A stretch of DNA of 60,132 nucleotides, taken from the NCBI RefSeq assembly GCF_019511605.1, contig NZ_JAEUAV010000033.1, positions 1 through 60,132 of the forward strand. The letters run 5' to 3'. How positions within the stretch are numbered: position 1 is the first letter of the stretch; each line of letters opens with the position of its first letter. The DNA comes from Paraburkholderia phenoliruptrix (lineage in GTDB: Bacteria > Pseudomonadota > Gammaproteobacteria > Burkholderiales > Burkholderiaceae). Below, one piece after another: positions 42,461 to 53,500 of the stretch. The notes under the pieces were generated by a model. It was not told the DNA's origin, did not search any database, and saw only the letters and a list, made by a program, of their open reading frames with translations. The translations under genes were made by a program, and so were the position numbers.

Positions 42461-44626
42461 ATGAAAGGCCGGTGTTATCTCCGACTCCCGAAATGCGGGA
42501 GTTGGCGCGCGATTGCTCGCGCTGTCTACTTCATTCAGTTGCTATTTGCCGCTGCGCCAGTTACGGCCAGTGCGGCAGGCATCGTCATAGACGGCGCAAC
42601 TGCAACCACGGTTTCCACTGCCGCAAATGGTCACCAGACCGTCAATATCGCTCCGGCATTTGCGGGCGTTTCCAGCAATACCTACACGAATTTCAATGTC
42701 GATGCGGCGGGCGCTTCGCTGAACAACGTGGGTATTAATGCCCGCACGATTGTCAATCAGGTCACGAGCACGAATCCCAGCGTTATCAGCGGCCGTATCG
42801 ATGTATTAGGCTCTCGCGCCAATGTGATATTGGCCAATCCCAACGGCATTACGGTGAATGGCGGATCGTTCGTCAATACCGGCCGTGTGGCGTTGACGAC
42901 CGGGCATGTCAGCTTCAAGGACACGGTGCCGGTAGCCGGACTTCCGGAGCGAGACATCGTGCTCGACACGAGCACAGGCACCATCGTCGTCGGACCGCAG
43001 GGATTGACAGGCGCGCTGATCGGTCTCGACCTGATTGCGAAGAACCTGCAGATCAACGGGCCGCTGACCAACACCTTCACGTCGCAAACCGCTGCTGTAC
43101 GCGCGGTCGCGGGCAACAGCAACGTCACGCTGAACACGGCGGTGTCGCCAACCGACAATGGCAACGACTGGTTGACACTGAGCCAGCCGACATCGCCCGC
43201 CACCGCAAGCTCGTTCGCCATCGACATCACCGCAGCAGGCAGCCTGACGAGCGGCCGCGTGCAACTGATCGTCACCGACAAAGGCCCTGGCGTGCGCAGC
43301 GCGGGGCCGCTGAACGCGACGCTCGGCGACTTCACGCTGGCCTCGAACGGCTCCGTGCAGTTTTCCAACACCACGCTCACCGCGCAGAACAATCTCGATC
43401 TGCAGGTGCACGACAACCTTGCGCTGACCGACACAAAGGTCACGACGAACAACGGCGCGGCCACGCTGGCTGCGAGCGGCGCCGTGACGCTGACAGGCAG
43501 TAGCCTGCTCGCCGCGACGGGCATCGACATCAGCGGTGCGGGCATTGCATTGACGCAGGATGCCGCGGCTCAATCGGTGGTTGCGTCTGCAAAGAGCGGG
43601 GTGGTTCTGACGAGCACCGGCGACATCACTAACTTTGGCTCGCTGATTCAGGGCCAGCAGATCAATACGCTCGACGCCGCATCGCTCGGCGCCGTGACGC
43701 TGAACGCGACCGGCAACGTGCTGAACCACTCGACAGCGGATAGCAAACTCGCGGTTATCTTCGGCGTGGCCGGCGACGTGTCCATCACTGCCGGTGGTTC
43801 GGTGACCAACCAGAACGCCCGCATGCTGTCGAACAAGGCGCTGACAATAACGGCCGGCGGCGACGTGAACAACATCGTCGATCATTCCGCCGGTACAAAC
43901 GGCGGCGCGCCGGTCGGCTATTCCGACCGCAGCTGGCGGCTCCTTTTTGTCGAGCATCGCGAAAGCGGTTTCGACGTGGATTACGGCGCAATCGACGACC
44001 CTTCGAAGCTCTCGTACATCACCGCGGACGACGGCAAGCTCTCCATCTCGGGCACGAACGTGACGAATGTCGGCGGCTCGATTCTCGCGAACGGCGGCTC
44101 CATTGCGGTCACGGCTCGCAACCAGCTGCTCACGCAAGGCGTCTTTACAGGCCAGGCCTCTTACCGGCAAAAGTGCTTCTTCTTCTGTAGTTCGTCGTCT
44201 TCGAGCAGCGTGCAGGCGTTCGGCGGAGTGATCGAAGCATCGCAGGACATCACGCTGAAGGCCGGCACGCAGATTACCAACACCGGCGGCACGGTGCTCG
44301 CGCTCAATACACTCAAGCTCGATGCGCCGAAGACGCTCGCTCAGGCCGTACTCGGCTACAGCGCGATCAACCGCAATCACGACCTGAAGGCGTGGTTCGG
44401 CAACTCATGGTCGGCGATTTTCGCGGCGGACACCGGCGGCGTCTTCACCGGCGGCAACGGCCAGGTCGAGCTGACCGGTGAGGCCGACATTGACGGGGGC
44501 GCCTTCAATGCCCCTGGGGGGATCAAGGCCGCGGGCGGTGTGAACACCATCCGCACGCCGTACCGCGCGCCGGTGACCATCGGCAATCACAATCACATTG
44601 GGCTCGTGTCATGGTTCGGACTTTGA
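42461..44626 (+). CDS. Short TpsA exoprotein (filamentous haemagglutinin family)
   Basis: This 721-residue protein has a signal region followed by a two-partner-secretion domain (about residues 40-290), with the conserved NPNGI motif at 126-130. The other family motif, NPNL, reads NPSV here. The rest is short beta-helix repeats and a CFFFC-SSSSSS stretch of unusual composition. It ends without a toxin-like domain, at a length where related CdiA/FhaB proteins continue. The stop overlaps the tpsB start by 16 nt, so TpsB is coupled to it. It is either a short adhesin or a truncated TpsA. Confidence 0.87.
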   Translation: MKGRCYLRLPKCGSWRAIARAVYFIQLLFAAAPVTASAAGIVIDGATATTVSTAANGHQTVNIAPAFAGVSSNTYTNFNVDAAGASLNNVGINARTIVNQVTSTNPSVISGRIDVLGSRANVILANPNGITVNGGSFVNTGRVALTTGHVSFKDTVPVAGLPERDIVLDTSTGTIVVGPQGLTGALIGLDLIAKNLQINGPLTNTFTSQTAAVRAVAGNSNVTLNTAVSPTDNGNDWLTLSQPTSPATASSFAIDITAAGSLTSGRVQLIVTDKGPGVRSAGPLNATLGDFTLASNGSVQFSNTTLTAQNNLDLQVHDNLALTDTKVTTNNGAATLAASGAVTLTGSSLLAATGIDISGAGIALTQDAAAQSVVASAKSGVVLTSTGDITNFGSLIQGQQINTLDAASLGAVTLNATGNVLNHSTADSKLAVIFGVAGDVSITAGGSVTNQNARMLSNKALTITAGGDVNNIVDHSAGTNGGAPVGYSDRSWRLLFVEHRESGFDVDYGAIDDPSKLSYITADDGKLSISGTNVTNVGGSILANGGSIAVTARNQLLTQGVFTGQASYRQKCFFFCSSSSSSSVQAFGGVIEASQDITLKAGTQITNTGGTVLALNTLKLDAPKTLAQAVLGYSAINRNHDLKAWFGNSWSAIFAADTGGVFTGGNGQVELTGEADIDGGAFNAPGGIKAAGGVNTIRTPYRAPVTIGNHNHIGLVSWFGL

Positions 44627-46515
44627 CGCGCGCGATGCGGCGGGTACTCAAGCCGGCCGCGCAGCAGCCCCGCATGCGACCCGCGCAGCAGGCGCGGAAG
44701 CACCGCCTGCGCAGCCTTGCACGCTGCACATTCGCCGTGCTTGCCGGTGCCGCCTCAGCCCGCGCTTTCGCGCAAACGTTGCCTCCTGGCCTCGCCGGCA
44801 ACCCGGCACTGGGCGGCGCACCGTTCGGTGTGCCGATGCGCGCCGAGCAGGACCCTGCACAACGGTTGCTGCAGGAGCAGCGCGACCGCCAGCGTCGCGA
44901 GGAAATCCAGCAGGCGCCCGCGCAAATCGAAGTACAGCAGCCCACCGTGGTCAACCTTCCCGAAGGCGCGGATGTGGAAACGCTGACGGACGTGGAGCCG
45001 CTCTTCAGGATCGACCACATCGAATTCATCGGCGACACGGTGCTCGGGCAACACGAACTGGACACGATTGCCGCGCCTTTCATCGGCAAGCAGCTCGGCC
45101 GCAACCGCATCAACCTGCTGCTGCGCCGCGTGACCGAAGCATTCATCGCGCGTGGCTACATTACGACGCGCGCCTATCTCGGCGCGCAGAATCTTGCTTC
45201 GGGCACGCTGAAGGTCAATATCGTCGACGGCAAGGTGTCGGCGTTCACGCTCAACGGGCATGCCCTGCGTCCGCGCGACTCCAACGAGCCCTGGTACACG
45301 ACGCACGGCGGCGGCCTGCTGACCGACGCGGGTACGGCATGGGCATTCGGCGACAGCGTAGGCGACGTGCTGCGGCTGCCCGATCTCGAGCAGGGCGTCG
45401 ACCAGATCAACCGGTTGCGCCGCAACCAGGCCGAAATCCAGATCATGCCGGGCGAGACGCCGGGCGATTCAGTGGTCGCCATCACGAACCACTATGGCGA
45501 CCGCGTTTTCTACGATCTCGGCATCGACAATTACGGCAGTTCGCAAACCGGCACGCTGCGCTATCGCGCCGGCGTGCAGGCGAACAACCTGATCGGTTTG
45601 CAGGAGTCGCTGTCGTTTAACTTCGTGGGCACTCAGGACAGCAATGCGTTGGTGTTTTCCGCTGCGGCGCCTTACGGGTATCAAACCTTCAGCTATACGA
45701 CGTCGCTCTCCGAATACCAGCAGGCCATCGGCGACATCGCGTTGCTTCAGGGCCGCACGTTCAGCCAGATTCTCGGCTGGAACGATGTGTTGACGCGTTC
45801 GCGTGCGGGCCGCACGAGCGTCGACGTCACGCTCACGAAGATGCGCACCGAGCGCACCCTGAACGGTATTGAACTGTCGCCGCAGGACCTCACGGTATTG
45901 CGCATCGGTCTGAATGGTTTGCGCCGTTTCGTCGCGAATGACCAGGGCGCGGCTGCGACGTGGGACGTCGGTGTGTCGCGCGGGTTGCCGTGGCTCTCGG
46001 CCAGTCACGATAGCGCCGGCATCGACGAGGTCGAGGCGCACAGTCAGTTCACGCGGCTCGATGCGACTGCCACGCTGCAGATCGCGCTCGGCACGCTGGC
46101 GGGCACGCAATGGAGCTATCGCGGCACGCTGCGCGGCCAGTACAGCCGCGTCGCGCTGTTCGGCAACGAGCAGATTTTCCTCGGCGGCATGGACTCGGTG
46201 CGCGGCTTTACCGAAGGCGGCATTGCAGGCGACAGCGGCTTTTATCTGCGCAACGAGGCGGCCTGGCAGAACGTGCCAGCCTGGCACGACGCGCGTCTCG
46301 AACCGTATGTGTTTCTCGACGGCGGCAAGTCGCATCTCGTCGCACAAGGCGGCTGGCCGACGCTGATCGGCACGGGCGTCGGCGCACGCGCGCAATGGCG
46401 CTACAAGACACAAACCGTCACCAGCGAGGTGCTGCTCGGGCAGGCCTTGCTTCAACCGGCCGCGCTCGGAAAGAAAGCCACCGTGCTGCTCGCCACGCTC
46501 AACTGGTCACTCTGA
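44611..46515 (+). CDS. TpsB outer-membrane transporter (FhaC/ShlB/CdiB family)
   Basis: This 634-residue protein has a signal peptide (cleavage near ARAFA/Q, residue 54), an N-terminal plug helix and linker rich in Gln/Arg, and POTRA domains (about 130-290: FRIDHIEFIGDTVLGQ and GYITTRAYLGAQ). A 16-strand beta-barrel follows, with the conserved VRGF motif at 530 in FLGGMDSVRGF. It should export the TpsA proteins on either side. No other TpsB gene is in the window, so it may serve both. The parvulin gene starts 10 nt after its stop. Confidence 0.94.
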   Translation: MVRTLTRAMRRVLKPAAQQPRMRPAQQARKHRLRSLARCTFAVLAGAASARAFAQTLPPGLAGNPALGGAPFGVPMRAEQDPAQRLLQEQRDRQRREEIQQAPAQIEVQQPTVVNLPEGADVETLTDVEPLFRIDHIEFIGDTVLGQHELDTIAAPFIGKQLGRNRINLLLRRVTEAFIARGYITTRAYLGAQNLASGTLKVNIVDGKVSAFTLNGHALRPRDSNEPWYTTHGGGLLTDAGTAWAFGDSVGDVLRLPDLEQGVDQINRLRRNQAEIQIMPGETPGDSVVAITNHYGDRVFYDLGIDNYGSSQTGTLRYRAGVQANNLIGLQESLSFNFVGTQDSNALVFSAAAPYGYQTFSYTTSLSEYQQAIGDIALLQGRTFSQILGWNDVLTRSRAGRTSVDVTLTKMRTERTLNGIELSPQDLTVLRIGLNGLRRFVANDQGAAATWDVGVSRGLPWLSASHDSAGIDEVEAHSQFTRLDATATLQIALGTLAGTQWSYRGTLRGQYSRVALFGNEQIFLGGMDSVRGFTEGGIAGDSGFYLRNEAAWQNVPAWHDARLEPYVFLDGGKSHLVAQGGWPTLIGTGVGARAQWRYKTQTVTSEVLLGQALLQPAALGKKATVLLATLNWSL

Positions 46516-46525
46516 AGAGGTCCCT

Positions 46526-47440
46526 ATGAAACATCGCCCGATCGCAGTCACGATCCGCAACGCCACGCTGTTCGTCATGCTTGCCGCAGCAGGCCTCGCT
46601 GTCGGTACGCCCATCGCACAGGCAGCCAACAAGCCTTCGACGAAGCCCTCCGCGGAAAAAAGCGTCGAAGCGGCGCCCGGTCCGTTGCCCGCCAACGCGG
46701 TCGCGCGCGTGAACAACGTAGTCATCACGCAGGCCCAGCTCGACGATGCTGTGCGCGCGTCGAACGCACCTGACACACCCACGCTGCGCGCATCGATCAA
46801 GAACCAGATGATCGCTCGCGAACTGTTCCGCCAGGCTGCGGAAAAACAGCACTACGAATCCCGCCCGCAGGTGGTGGCCGCAGTCGAGCAGGCGAAATCC
46901 GCAGCGATGACTGCCGCGTATCTGCGCGATCAGGTGAAGCCTGTGCCGGTAACCGATGCAGACGTAAAGGCGAAGTACGACGCGATCGTCGCCACGCTCG
47001 GCGAGTTCGAATACAAGCCGAGCGCCATTGCGGTGAAAGATGCGGACACCGCGCAAACGGTGCTGACGCAACTCAAGAAGGGAACAGACTTCGCGCAGCT
47101 CGCGAAGCAGTACAGCCAGGGGCCGGGGGCCGCGCAAGGCGGCGCGCTCAACTGGATTTCGTTCAGGACGCCGATTCAGCCCGGCAACACGCAGAACTGG
47201 CCGCAGCCGCTTGCCGAAGCACTCGTGAAGCTGCCGCAGGGCGGCGTGTCGAGCGCGCCGGTACAGGTCGGCGACGCGTTCTGGATTCTGCGCGTCGACG
47301 AAAAGCGCCCGACGCAAGTGCCGCAATACGACCAGATCAAGGACACCTTACGCAAGCAGCTGGAACAGGTGGCGCTGCAGAAAGCGACCGCGCAGGTGGT
47401 TGTCGATCTGATGAAGAACGCACGGATTCAGCAGCAGTAA
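46526..47440 (+). CDS. Periplasmic parvulin-type peptidyl-prolyl isomerase
   Basis: This 304-residue exported protein (signal peptide, cleavage near IAQA/A at 33) has an N-terminal helical chaperone part, a parvulin domain at about 165-265 (FAQLAKQYSQGPGAAQGGALNW, with VQVGDAFWILRV) and a C-terminal helix. It resembles PrsA/Par27-type chaperones. Par27 of Bordetella pertussis binds filamentous haemagglutinin in the periplasm, so a role in keeping TpsA unfolded is likely here. The gene is tucked between tpsB and the giant tpsA. Confidence 0.88.
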   Translation: MKHRPIAVTIRNATLFVMLAAAGLAVGTPIAQAANKPSTKPSAEKSVEAAPGPLPANAVARVNNVVITQAQLDDAVRASNAPDTPTLRASIKNQMIARELFRQAAEKQHYESRPQVVAAVEQAKSAAMTAAYLRDQVKPVPVTDADVKAKYDAIVATLGEFEYKPSAIAVKDADTAQTVLTQLKKGTDFAQLAKQYSQGPGAAQGGALNWISFRTPIQPGNTQNWPQPLAEALVKLPQGGVSSAPVQVGDAFWILRVDEKRPTQVPQYDQIKDTLRKQLEQVALQKATAQVVVDLMKNARIQQQ

Positions 47441-47565
47441 CAACCTTGCTTTGCGAGGGATGCAGCGGGCGGGGTGAAACCGCTGCGACGCCACTTCGGG
47501 TTTGAACGCCCGGACCGGCGAAGAAGTGCCATACGTACAAAAAACCAGAAGAAGACGAGAGCATC

Positions 47566-50500
47566 ATGAACGCGTCGACGCGCAACGCTTTACGACAACT
47601 CGAACAGAATCTCCACGCCCACGACGAGCGGCACGAACGCGGCATGCAATCGGCGCGCGAGCGCTGGTCGGTGCCGACGCCTGCCCGCGTGTATCGCGTG
47701 TGGCAGCGTGCGGTCTCGGCGCTGGTCGCGTTGACGCTGTTCGCCGGGCCGCTGTCTGTCACGTTTGAACAAAGCCGCGACGCGGCAGGCGTGCTCGCCG
47801 CGGGCAGCCAGCGTCTGGACGACGATGCATGGCAGCAGATTCTCGATCTCGCCGGCTTGCGCGTTCGCTTCGTGATGCAGGAGGCGCAGGCCGCGCCTAT
47901 CGTCGACCCGACTGCACCGATTTCCTTTCAGCCGAAGATCACGCAGAGCACCGGCGCGAACGGCGGCGTACCCGTGGTCAACATCACGGCGCCGAACGCA
48001 GCAGGCATTTCGCTGAACCAGTATCAAAGCTTCAATATCGACCCGGTCGGGTTGATCCTCAACAATAGCCTGATGTCCGGCACGTCGCTTACGGGCGGCG
48101 ACGTGCAGGCCAATCCCAATCTTTCCGGGCGGACGGCAAGCGTCATCGTCAACCAGGTGACCTCGACGGGCGCCGCATTCGCGAGTCTGCTGAACGGCCC
48201 GCTGGAAGTGTTCGGCGCGCCGGCCACCGTCATCATCGCGAATCCGAACGGCATTACGACGAACGGCACCGGCTTCACGAATACCATCGGCGTCACGTTG
48301 TCGACCGGCACGCCGCAATTCCTGAGCGATCTCAAAGGCACCGTCAGCGACTTCAACAACGCGCAGGCGGTCGGTTACAGCGTGACTGGCGGCCATATCC
48401 AGATCGAGGGCAACGCGGGCGTGAACGGTCCGGGCGCGGGTATCGAAGGCACGGTGGGCACGATCGATCTGATCGGCGAGACCATCGGCATCAATGCGCC
48501 GCTGTATGCGGGCCAGCGCATCAACGCGATTGCGGGCCGCCAGTTCGTGCTGCCCTCAGCAGTGGCAAGCAGCGGCACCACGTATGCGACCTCGTCCAAC
48601 GGTGCGCAGAATACGGCCAGCGCGATCAACAGCGCAAATGGGCGCGCCAACAACGGGCTTGCGATCGACGCTACTGCCTTCGGTGCAATGACCGCGGGCC
48701 AGATCCAGGTGATCGGCACGGCAGCCGGAATGGGCGTGCGCACCGATGCGCAGATGGCGGCAAATACCGGCGACCTGTTGCTCTCGTCAAATGGCGATCT
48801 CACCGTCAACGGTTCGGCTGCGCAACAGCAGGCGACCTTGCAGGCAAGCGGCAACCTCGCGATGACGGGCGCGCACGTCGGCGTCACCGGCTACACGATC
48901 AATGCAAATGGCGACGTGACGTCGAGCGGCACGATCCAGACTGGCGGCAAGCTCGCAGTGAGCGCGGGCGGCAGCGTGAATGTCGCGAACGCGCAGTCGA
49001 ACGGCGACGCTGCGCTCAAGGGCGGTGCGAATGTCACGCTCGGCGACGTGCAGACGGGCGGCGCGCTGGCGGTCAGCGCACAAGGTAATGACGGCGCTGG
49101 CGACATCAATCTGAACGGCACCTCCGTGGTGAGCGGCGCGACGAACCTGCAGGCCGCGCGCGACATCAACTTCAACGGGCAGACCAACAGCGGCACATTG
49201 CAGGCAACCGCGCAACGCAACGTTAATTCAAGCGCGGCGTTGCAGACATCGGGCGAGCTCGCGCTGAATGCCACGCAAGGCAATGTCAATGCTGGCGGCA
49301 CCGTGAAAAGTGGAAGCGGGCTTGCGCTCGCATCCGGCCAGAACGTCAACGTGAGCGGACAAGTCACTGCGCAGAACGCAGTCACGGTCGCGGTGGGCCA
49401 GGACCTCGCAGTGACCGGGTCGCTCGCGAGCGGCACGACGCTCTCGGCCAACGTTGCGCGTGACGTTTCGGTCGCAGGGTCGCTGCTTGTCGGGACCGAT
49501 GCGCAGATCAACGCGGCGCGCAATGTCGATGTGCCCGGCGTTGTTATCGTGCAGCAGGACGGCGTGGTGAACGCGCAGAACAACCTGACCGGCAGCGGTT
49601 CGCTTGCGTTTGGACAGAACGGCACGCTGACCACGGGGCAGGACGTCGCGTTTACCGGCAAGCTGCTCGCCAACGGTCTGCAGGTGAGCGCAGGCAATAA
49701 CGCCAGTGTCGCCGACGTGCAGGCTGGCGGCACGTTCAGCATTGCGGCGAACGGCCTGACCAGCAACCCGGCTGGCGGCGGCGACGTGAGCTTCAATGGC
49801 AATGCGGCTGTGGTGGGCGCAACGAACGTGCAGGCCGCGCGCGATGTCACGGTGAACGGCACACTCGCGGGCGGCTCAAAGGTCGCACTGACGGCGCAAC
49901 GCAACGTGACGGTGGCAACCAGCGGAACGGTGCAGGCCGTCGGGGACCTGGCTGTCGCAGCGGTGAACGGCAATGTCAGTTCGAGCGGCACGATGAACGG
50001 TGCCGCGAATCTGTCGGTAAGCGGCGCGCAGGACGTCGCGTTGACCGGTGCGACTAGCGTGACCGGAGACACGACGCTCAAGGCAGGGCACGACATCGTG
50101 ATTGGCGGCACGCTGGCGGGGCAGGGCGCGGCAACGCTCGATGCCGGCCACGACGTTAGCGCGGGCGGCAGCAGCGGCTTCGTCAAGGATACGAGCATCA
50201 CCGCGGCAAATGATCTTTCGGTGACGGGCTCCCTGCAAGGCGCGGCGGTTTCGCTGTCAGCGGGTCAGTCGGTGACGCTGAACAACGTGCAGGCCAACAA
50301 CGCGCTGCAGGTGACGGCGTCAGGCGGCACGCTCGCGGTGAACGGGCTGGTTGCTTCGCTTTCCACTGCGTCGCTGAGTTCCGGCGGCGACACGTCAGTG
50401 AGCGGCGCATTGCAGAGCGCCAACGCATTGAGCGTGACGAGCGGCGGCAATACGACGGTTGCGGGAAGTGTTGCATCGAACGGCGACGTCACGCTTAAGA

Positions 50501-53500
50501 ACGCGAACGGGTCGCTCGTCAGCACAGGCAATATTCAGTCCGGCGACAACCTGCTGATCGACGCGGCGCACTCGGTCGATCTCGGCACGCAAGGCACCTC
50601 CGCACTTGCGGACCTCACCGTCAAAGCCGGCCAGAATCTGACGATGAACGGTTCCGTGGTCGCGCAAGGCAACGGCACGCTGAGCGCGGGCGGGAACATT
50701 GCGGGCGCTGCTGCAAGCGCATTTGGTCTCGCGGCAAACGTCGCTTCCGGCGGCGATACGAATCTCACCGGCTCCTTGCGCGGCGGTACAGTGCAGACGA
50801 CGGCGGGCGGCTCAGCATCGCTGCATGACGTGCAGGCCGCATCGGGTCTTGCGCTCGCAGCGAACAACGACCTCAACATTACCGGCGCTGTGACCGGCGG
50901 CGCGGCGGTTGCGCTGAACGCCGGGCAGAACATCGGCATCAGCGGCTCCATACAGGCGGCCAATGACACGACGCTGGGCGCGCAAAACGGCAACGTCACT
51001 TCGACAGGCACGATCGCGAGCAACGGTGCTTTCAATGCGCAGGCCGGTTCCGACATCAACCTGGGCGGCACGACGAGCGCTGCGCTCGACACGACGCTCA
51101 CGGCAACGCGCGACATCAACGTGACCGGCATGCTTGCCGGACAGGGGCAGGGCAGTGCGACTGCCGGGCGCGACATCGGCGGGGCGGGCACCATGACGTT
51201 CGCGCAGGCCGCCACGCTCGCTGCGGGCCGCGACGTTGCGCAGGGCGGTTTGATTCAGGGGCAGTCCGTGCAGGTGACGGCTGCAGGCAACATCGCCACG
51301 AACAACGTCGAGTCGGCGAGCACCGTTGCGCTCACCGCGAATGGGACCAATACGGCTAACGGTCCCGGCAATGTGACGGTGAATGGTTCGGTGGCGGCTG
51401 CGGCGGCGGTGAGCACGACGGCGCGCAACGACGTGTCCGTTGCATCGACCGGCAAGATTGCCAGCGGCACGACGGTTGGCATCAATGCTCAGCACGACAT
51501 CAACATTGCGGGCGCTGTGGAGTCGGTCGGCAATACGCTGCTCACTGCGCAGCAAGGCAGCTTGAATGCGACGGGCGGCATCAACAGCGGCGGCACGCTC
51601 GACATCGCGACCGGGCTCGATCTGTCGCTCGGGGCGAGCACGAGTGCAGTCGGTGATGCGACCTTGAACGCCGGCCGCGATGCGCTGCTGAACGGCCTGC
51701 TGATCGGCGAGGCAAACGGTTCGGTAACGGCGGGGCACAACATCGGCGGCGCAGGTACGCAGGCCTTCACGCAAGCCGCATCCTTCACGGCGCAACACGA
51801 CATTGCGTTGACGGGCGGCGTGCAGGCGAGCGAGGTGAGTGCGATCGGCGGTAACAACGCAGCGCTGCACGATGTCCATTCATCGAGCACGTTGACGCTG
51901 AGCGCGAACGGCAACGCTGGCGGTGGCGATGCGGCCATCACCGGCACGGCCACCGCTCCGGGCGTCGTCACACTGAGCGGCGCACGCGACGTGCTGGTGA
52001 GCGGATCGCTGACCACCGGCGACTCGCTGACACTCACAGCGCTTCGTGACGTATCGGCAAGCGGCACGCTACAAACCACGGCTGGCGATCTCACCGCGAC
52101 GACGGCCACCGGCAGCATCGCGCTGACGGGAACCACGACCACCTCCGGTGCGCTGACTCTGAACTCGGCGCTCGACACGCGACTCGGCGGCCAGATCAAC
52201 GCGGCGAGGGACGTCACCGTACAGGCGGGACGTGACATCGCACTGAGCGGCACGCTGGCCGGTCAGCTTGGCGGCTCGCTCACGGCATCGCACGATATTG
52301 CCGGTGCGGGCGCGGCGGCATTTGCCCAGGCCGCGACGCTCGACGCTTCACATGACGTTGCATTGACCGGCGCGTTGCAAGGCGCGAGCGTCACCGTGAC
52401 GGGCGGCAACAACGCCGGACTGGGCAGCGTGCAGGCAGTGACCGGCAATGCGAGCGTCACCGCAAACGGCAACGCAACGGGTGGCGACGTGACGATTGGC
52501 GGTGCGGCAACCGCGCTCGGCGCGCTCGCCGTGCAGGCGGCGCGCGATGTCAGCGTGGGCGGCGCGATCAACACAGGCAGCACGACCACAATCGACGCAA
52601 CCCGCAACATCGCGCTTGCCGATGTGAATTCGGCAGGAAACCTGACGTTCGCCGCGACGAACGGCAACGCCAGCGCCGCGAACGTCACCACGCAGGGCAA
52701 TCTCACAGGAAGCGCCGGACAGGCACTGACCGTCTCCGGCGCGACAACCGTCGGCGGCAATGCGCAGCTCGCGTCGGGCGGCAACATGACGTTGACGGGC
52801 GGCATCGGCGCGCAGAGCACCGGCACGTTGACGGCAGGCGGTTCGATCAGCGCGGCGTCTGTGGCGTTCGGTCAGCAGGCGACGTTAAGCGCGGGAGGCA
52901 GCATCGGCGTGAGCGGCGCTGTCGCGACCAACGGTGCGCTCAATGCGACCGCGGGAAATGACCTTTCGTTAGGTTCCGCGCAGGCGGGCGGCGCGCTCGC
53001 GCTGCAGGCGCAAGGACATAACGGCGCGGGCGACGTGAAGGTGAACGGCGCACTTGCGTCCGGCAGCACGGCGACGATAAATGCCGCGCGCGACGCAACC
53101 ATCGGCGGCAACGCAAGCAGTACCGGCACGCTTGCCGTTAGTGCTGGCCGCAACGTCACTGCGAACGGCACGATCGGCGCAAACGGCGACGTGACGCTGA
53201 CTGCGACGAGCGGCAACCTTGCCGTGGGTGGGCCGATCACGAGTCAGGGCAATCTCAACGCGAACTCAGGCGGTGCGCTCGCGTTGAACGGCGAGCTCGT
53301 CAACGGCAATACGACGTTGGCCGCGGGCAGCACGGCGACGCTGACCGGCACGTTCCTCGGCCTCGGTCTTGCGAACATCAACGCGGGCGGCGCTGTGAAC
53401 GGCGGCGGCTCGCTGACCTTTGGCAAGGACATTACCGTAGGCGCCGGTAGTGGTATCACGCTTGGCGCGATTCAGGGCGCAGGCCAGTTCACGGCGACCT

